Below are positions 22,055-23,236 of a stretch of DNA of 23,236 nt, one piece after another (positions within the stretch are counted from its first letter, which is position 1; every line of letters starts with the position of its first letter). A program made the position numbers and the translations under genes. The stretch covers positions 1 through 23,236 of the forward strand of contig CALHVK010000077.1 of the NCBI GenBank assembly GCA_938039195.1, in the 5' to 3' direction. This stretch comes from an uncultured Carnobacteriaceae bacterium. GTDB lineage: Bacteria; Bacillota; Bacilli; Lactobacillales; Aerococcaceae. The notes under the pieces were generated by a model. The model was not told the DNA's origin. It was given only the letters and a program-made list of their open reading frames with translations, and made no database searches.

Positions 22055-23236
22055 TTATCCATTGATTTCTTTCGTTGTTTGTTCGATAAATACCTTCATG
22101 CGTTTTGTATCGGCTTTTTCTCCTGCTGGATCTTCCGAAGCATAAAGGATGGCATCTTTACGTGCTTGTTCTAGTATATCATAATCTCGTATTAAATCGG
22201 CAATCTTAAAGTCTGGAATACCGGACTGTTTGACCCCAAATACATCCCCAGAACCACGGAGCTCCAAGTCTTTTTGACTGAGATAAAATCCGTCTGTTGA
22301 CTCACACATAATGCGCATGCGTTCTTTCCCGTTTTCAGTCTTTGGACTCGCCACTAAAATACAGCTTGAGGCATGTTGTCCACGGCCGACACGTCCTCGT
22401 AATTGGTGCAGCTGCGCTAACCCGAATCGGTCCGCATCTAAAATCACCATCACAGTGGCATTTGGCACGTCCACCCCAACTTCGATAACCGTTGTTGAAA
22501 CGAGTACTTGTAGCTTATTGGCTTTAAAGTCCGCCATCACCGCTTCTTTTTCTTCAGCCGGCATTTTCCCGTGCAACAGCCCCACTTTCACGCGGTCTGA
22601 GAAATGCGCTGAAATCATGCGGTAAATCTCTTCAGCATTTTGCACATCGAGATGTTCCGACTCTTCAATCAGTGGCGAAATCATATACGCTTGTCGCCCT
22701 TCTTGAATTTGACGTTCTACGAAATTGAAAATCTGCTCCATTTCCTGCTCGCGCACCCAAGACGTCTTGATAGGCTGGCGACCACGAGGAATTTCACTCA
22801 AAATAGAAGTATCCATTTCCCCAAAAGCCGTAATCGCAAGCGTACGAGGAATTGGCGTCGCCGTCATTTGAAGGACGTTCACGCCCGCTCCTTTTCCAGC
22901 GAGCGCCTGACGTTGTTGCACCCCGAAGCGATGTTGCTCATCAATCACGACAAAGGCCAAGTCTTTAAAGTTCACATCTTGTTGGAACAAGGCATGCGTC
23001 CCGATAATGAGGTTCGCCTTGCCACTCTCAATTTGAGCGAGTAACTCTTTTCGCTTCTTCTGCGAACGATTCATACTTCCCGTTAACAAGACCGCCTTCA
23101 GAGACGTCCCTTGAATCAATTTTTCAATCGTTAGCATATGTTGTTCCGCCAGGATTTCTGTAGGAACCATGAGCGCTGCTTGCTTGCCTGTTAGAGCCGT
23201 TGCGACCATGGCAATCGTCGCCACAATCGTCTTCCC
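22055..23236 (-). CDS. recG: ATP-dependent DNA helicase RecG, C-terminal part (5' end beyond window)
   Basis: These 393 codons include the helicase core of RecG, the branched-DNA translocase that remodels stalled replication forks and Holliday junctions. The visible frame begins inside Walker A (GKT) at the right window edge. In order follow PTEILAEQH (motif Ia), DEQHRFGVQQR (motif II), MTATPIPRTLA (motif III), VSTTVIEVGVDVPNA (motif V), QLHQLRGRVGRG (motif VI) and the RecG-specific ESTDGFYLSQKDLELRGSGDVFG near the C-terminus. Full RecG has about 680 residues, so the wedge domain and the rest of the N-terminal part lie to the right. The in-frame GTG at 23224 is not the start. Confidence 0.97.
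   Translation of the reverse strand, partial: GKTIVATIAMVATALTGKQAALMVPTEILAEQHMLTIEKLIQGTSLKAVLLTGSMNRSQKKRKELLAQIESGKANLIIGTHALFQQDVNFKDLAFVVIDEQHRFGVQQRQALAGKGAGVNVLQMTATPIPRTLAITAFGEMDTSILSEIPRGRQPIKTSWVREQEMEQIFNFVERQIQEGRQAYMISPLIEESEHLDVQNAEEIYRMISAHFSDRVKVGLLHGKMPAEEKEAVMADFKANKLQVLVSTTVIEVGVDVPNATVMVILDADRFGLAQLHQLRGRVGRGQHASSCILVASPKTENGKERMRIMCESTDGFYLSQKDLELRGSGDVFGVKQSGIPDFKIADLIRDYDILEQARKDAILYASEDPAGEKADTKRMKVFIEQTTKEING

Overview
The window looks like a chromosomal segment of a low-GC Gram-positive bacterium of the order Lactobacillales. The gene families, the strong AGGAGG ribosome binding sites, the TTGACA/TATAAT promoters and the CcpA-type cre site all fit this. A mucosal genus such as Granulicatella or another Carnobacteriaceae member is plausible, but that is a guess from the gene content. 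All genes but one lie on the minus strand. Both ends cut through a gene. I see no CRISPR array, rRNA, tRNA, transposase or phage gene.

Layout, left to right. (1) 1-4746: a host-glycan disaccharide operon, read right to left: lipoprotein binding protein, two permeases, and a GH112 phosphorylase for galacto-N-biose/lacto-N-biose cut by the window edge. It has a promoter, a cre site and a pair of 21-bp-phased direct repeats, and there is a hairpin between the binding-protein and permease genes. No ATPase gene is present, so a shared ATPase encoded elsewhere probably powers the importer. (2) 4772-7477: a four-gene operon: M20 amidohydrolase, flavodoxin-fold oxidoreductase, an overlapping 59-codon gene, and a YczE-type membrane protein. 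(3) 7549-11285: a heterodimeric ABC exporter of the BmrCD/LmrCD type, preceded by a 22-codon leader peptide and an intrinsic terminator, the layout of a ribosome-mediated attenuator. (4) 11317-12369: trhO (tRNA U34 hydroxylase), the only plus-strand gene, divergent from the exporter and with a Fur-like box in its promoter. (5) 12414-12605: a 192-bp element with near-identical inverted arms of about 50 bp, in the convergent gap between trhO and glf. (6) 12653-14997: UDP-galactopyranose mutase and a family 2 glycosyltransferase, probably supplying galactofuranose-containing surface glycan. (7) 15022-18034: C69 dipeptidase plus APC amino acid permease. (8) 18081-19103: three small membrane proteins, one of the YbaN/DUF454 family. 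(9) 19130-20933: an Lrp-family regulator overlapping an aminotransferase, like alaR-alaT. (10) 20971-23236: plsX and the 3' part of recG.

Most of the window is well-known gene families in compact operons. The least ordinary parts are regulatory: the leader peptide/attenuator of the exporter, the inverted-repeat element, the phased repeats upstream of the glycan operon, and an unrecognised 59-residue gene. Several starts were moved to codons with proper ribosome binding sites; these are noted in the entries.
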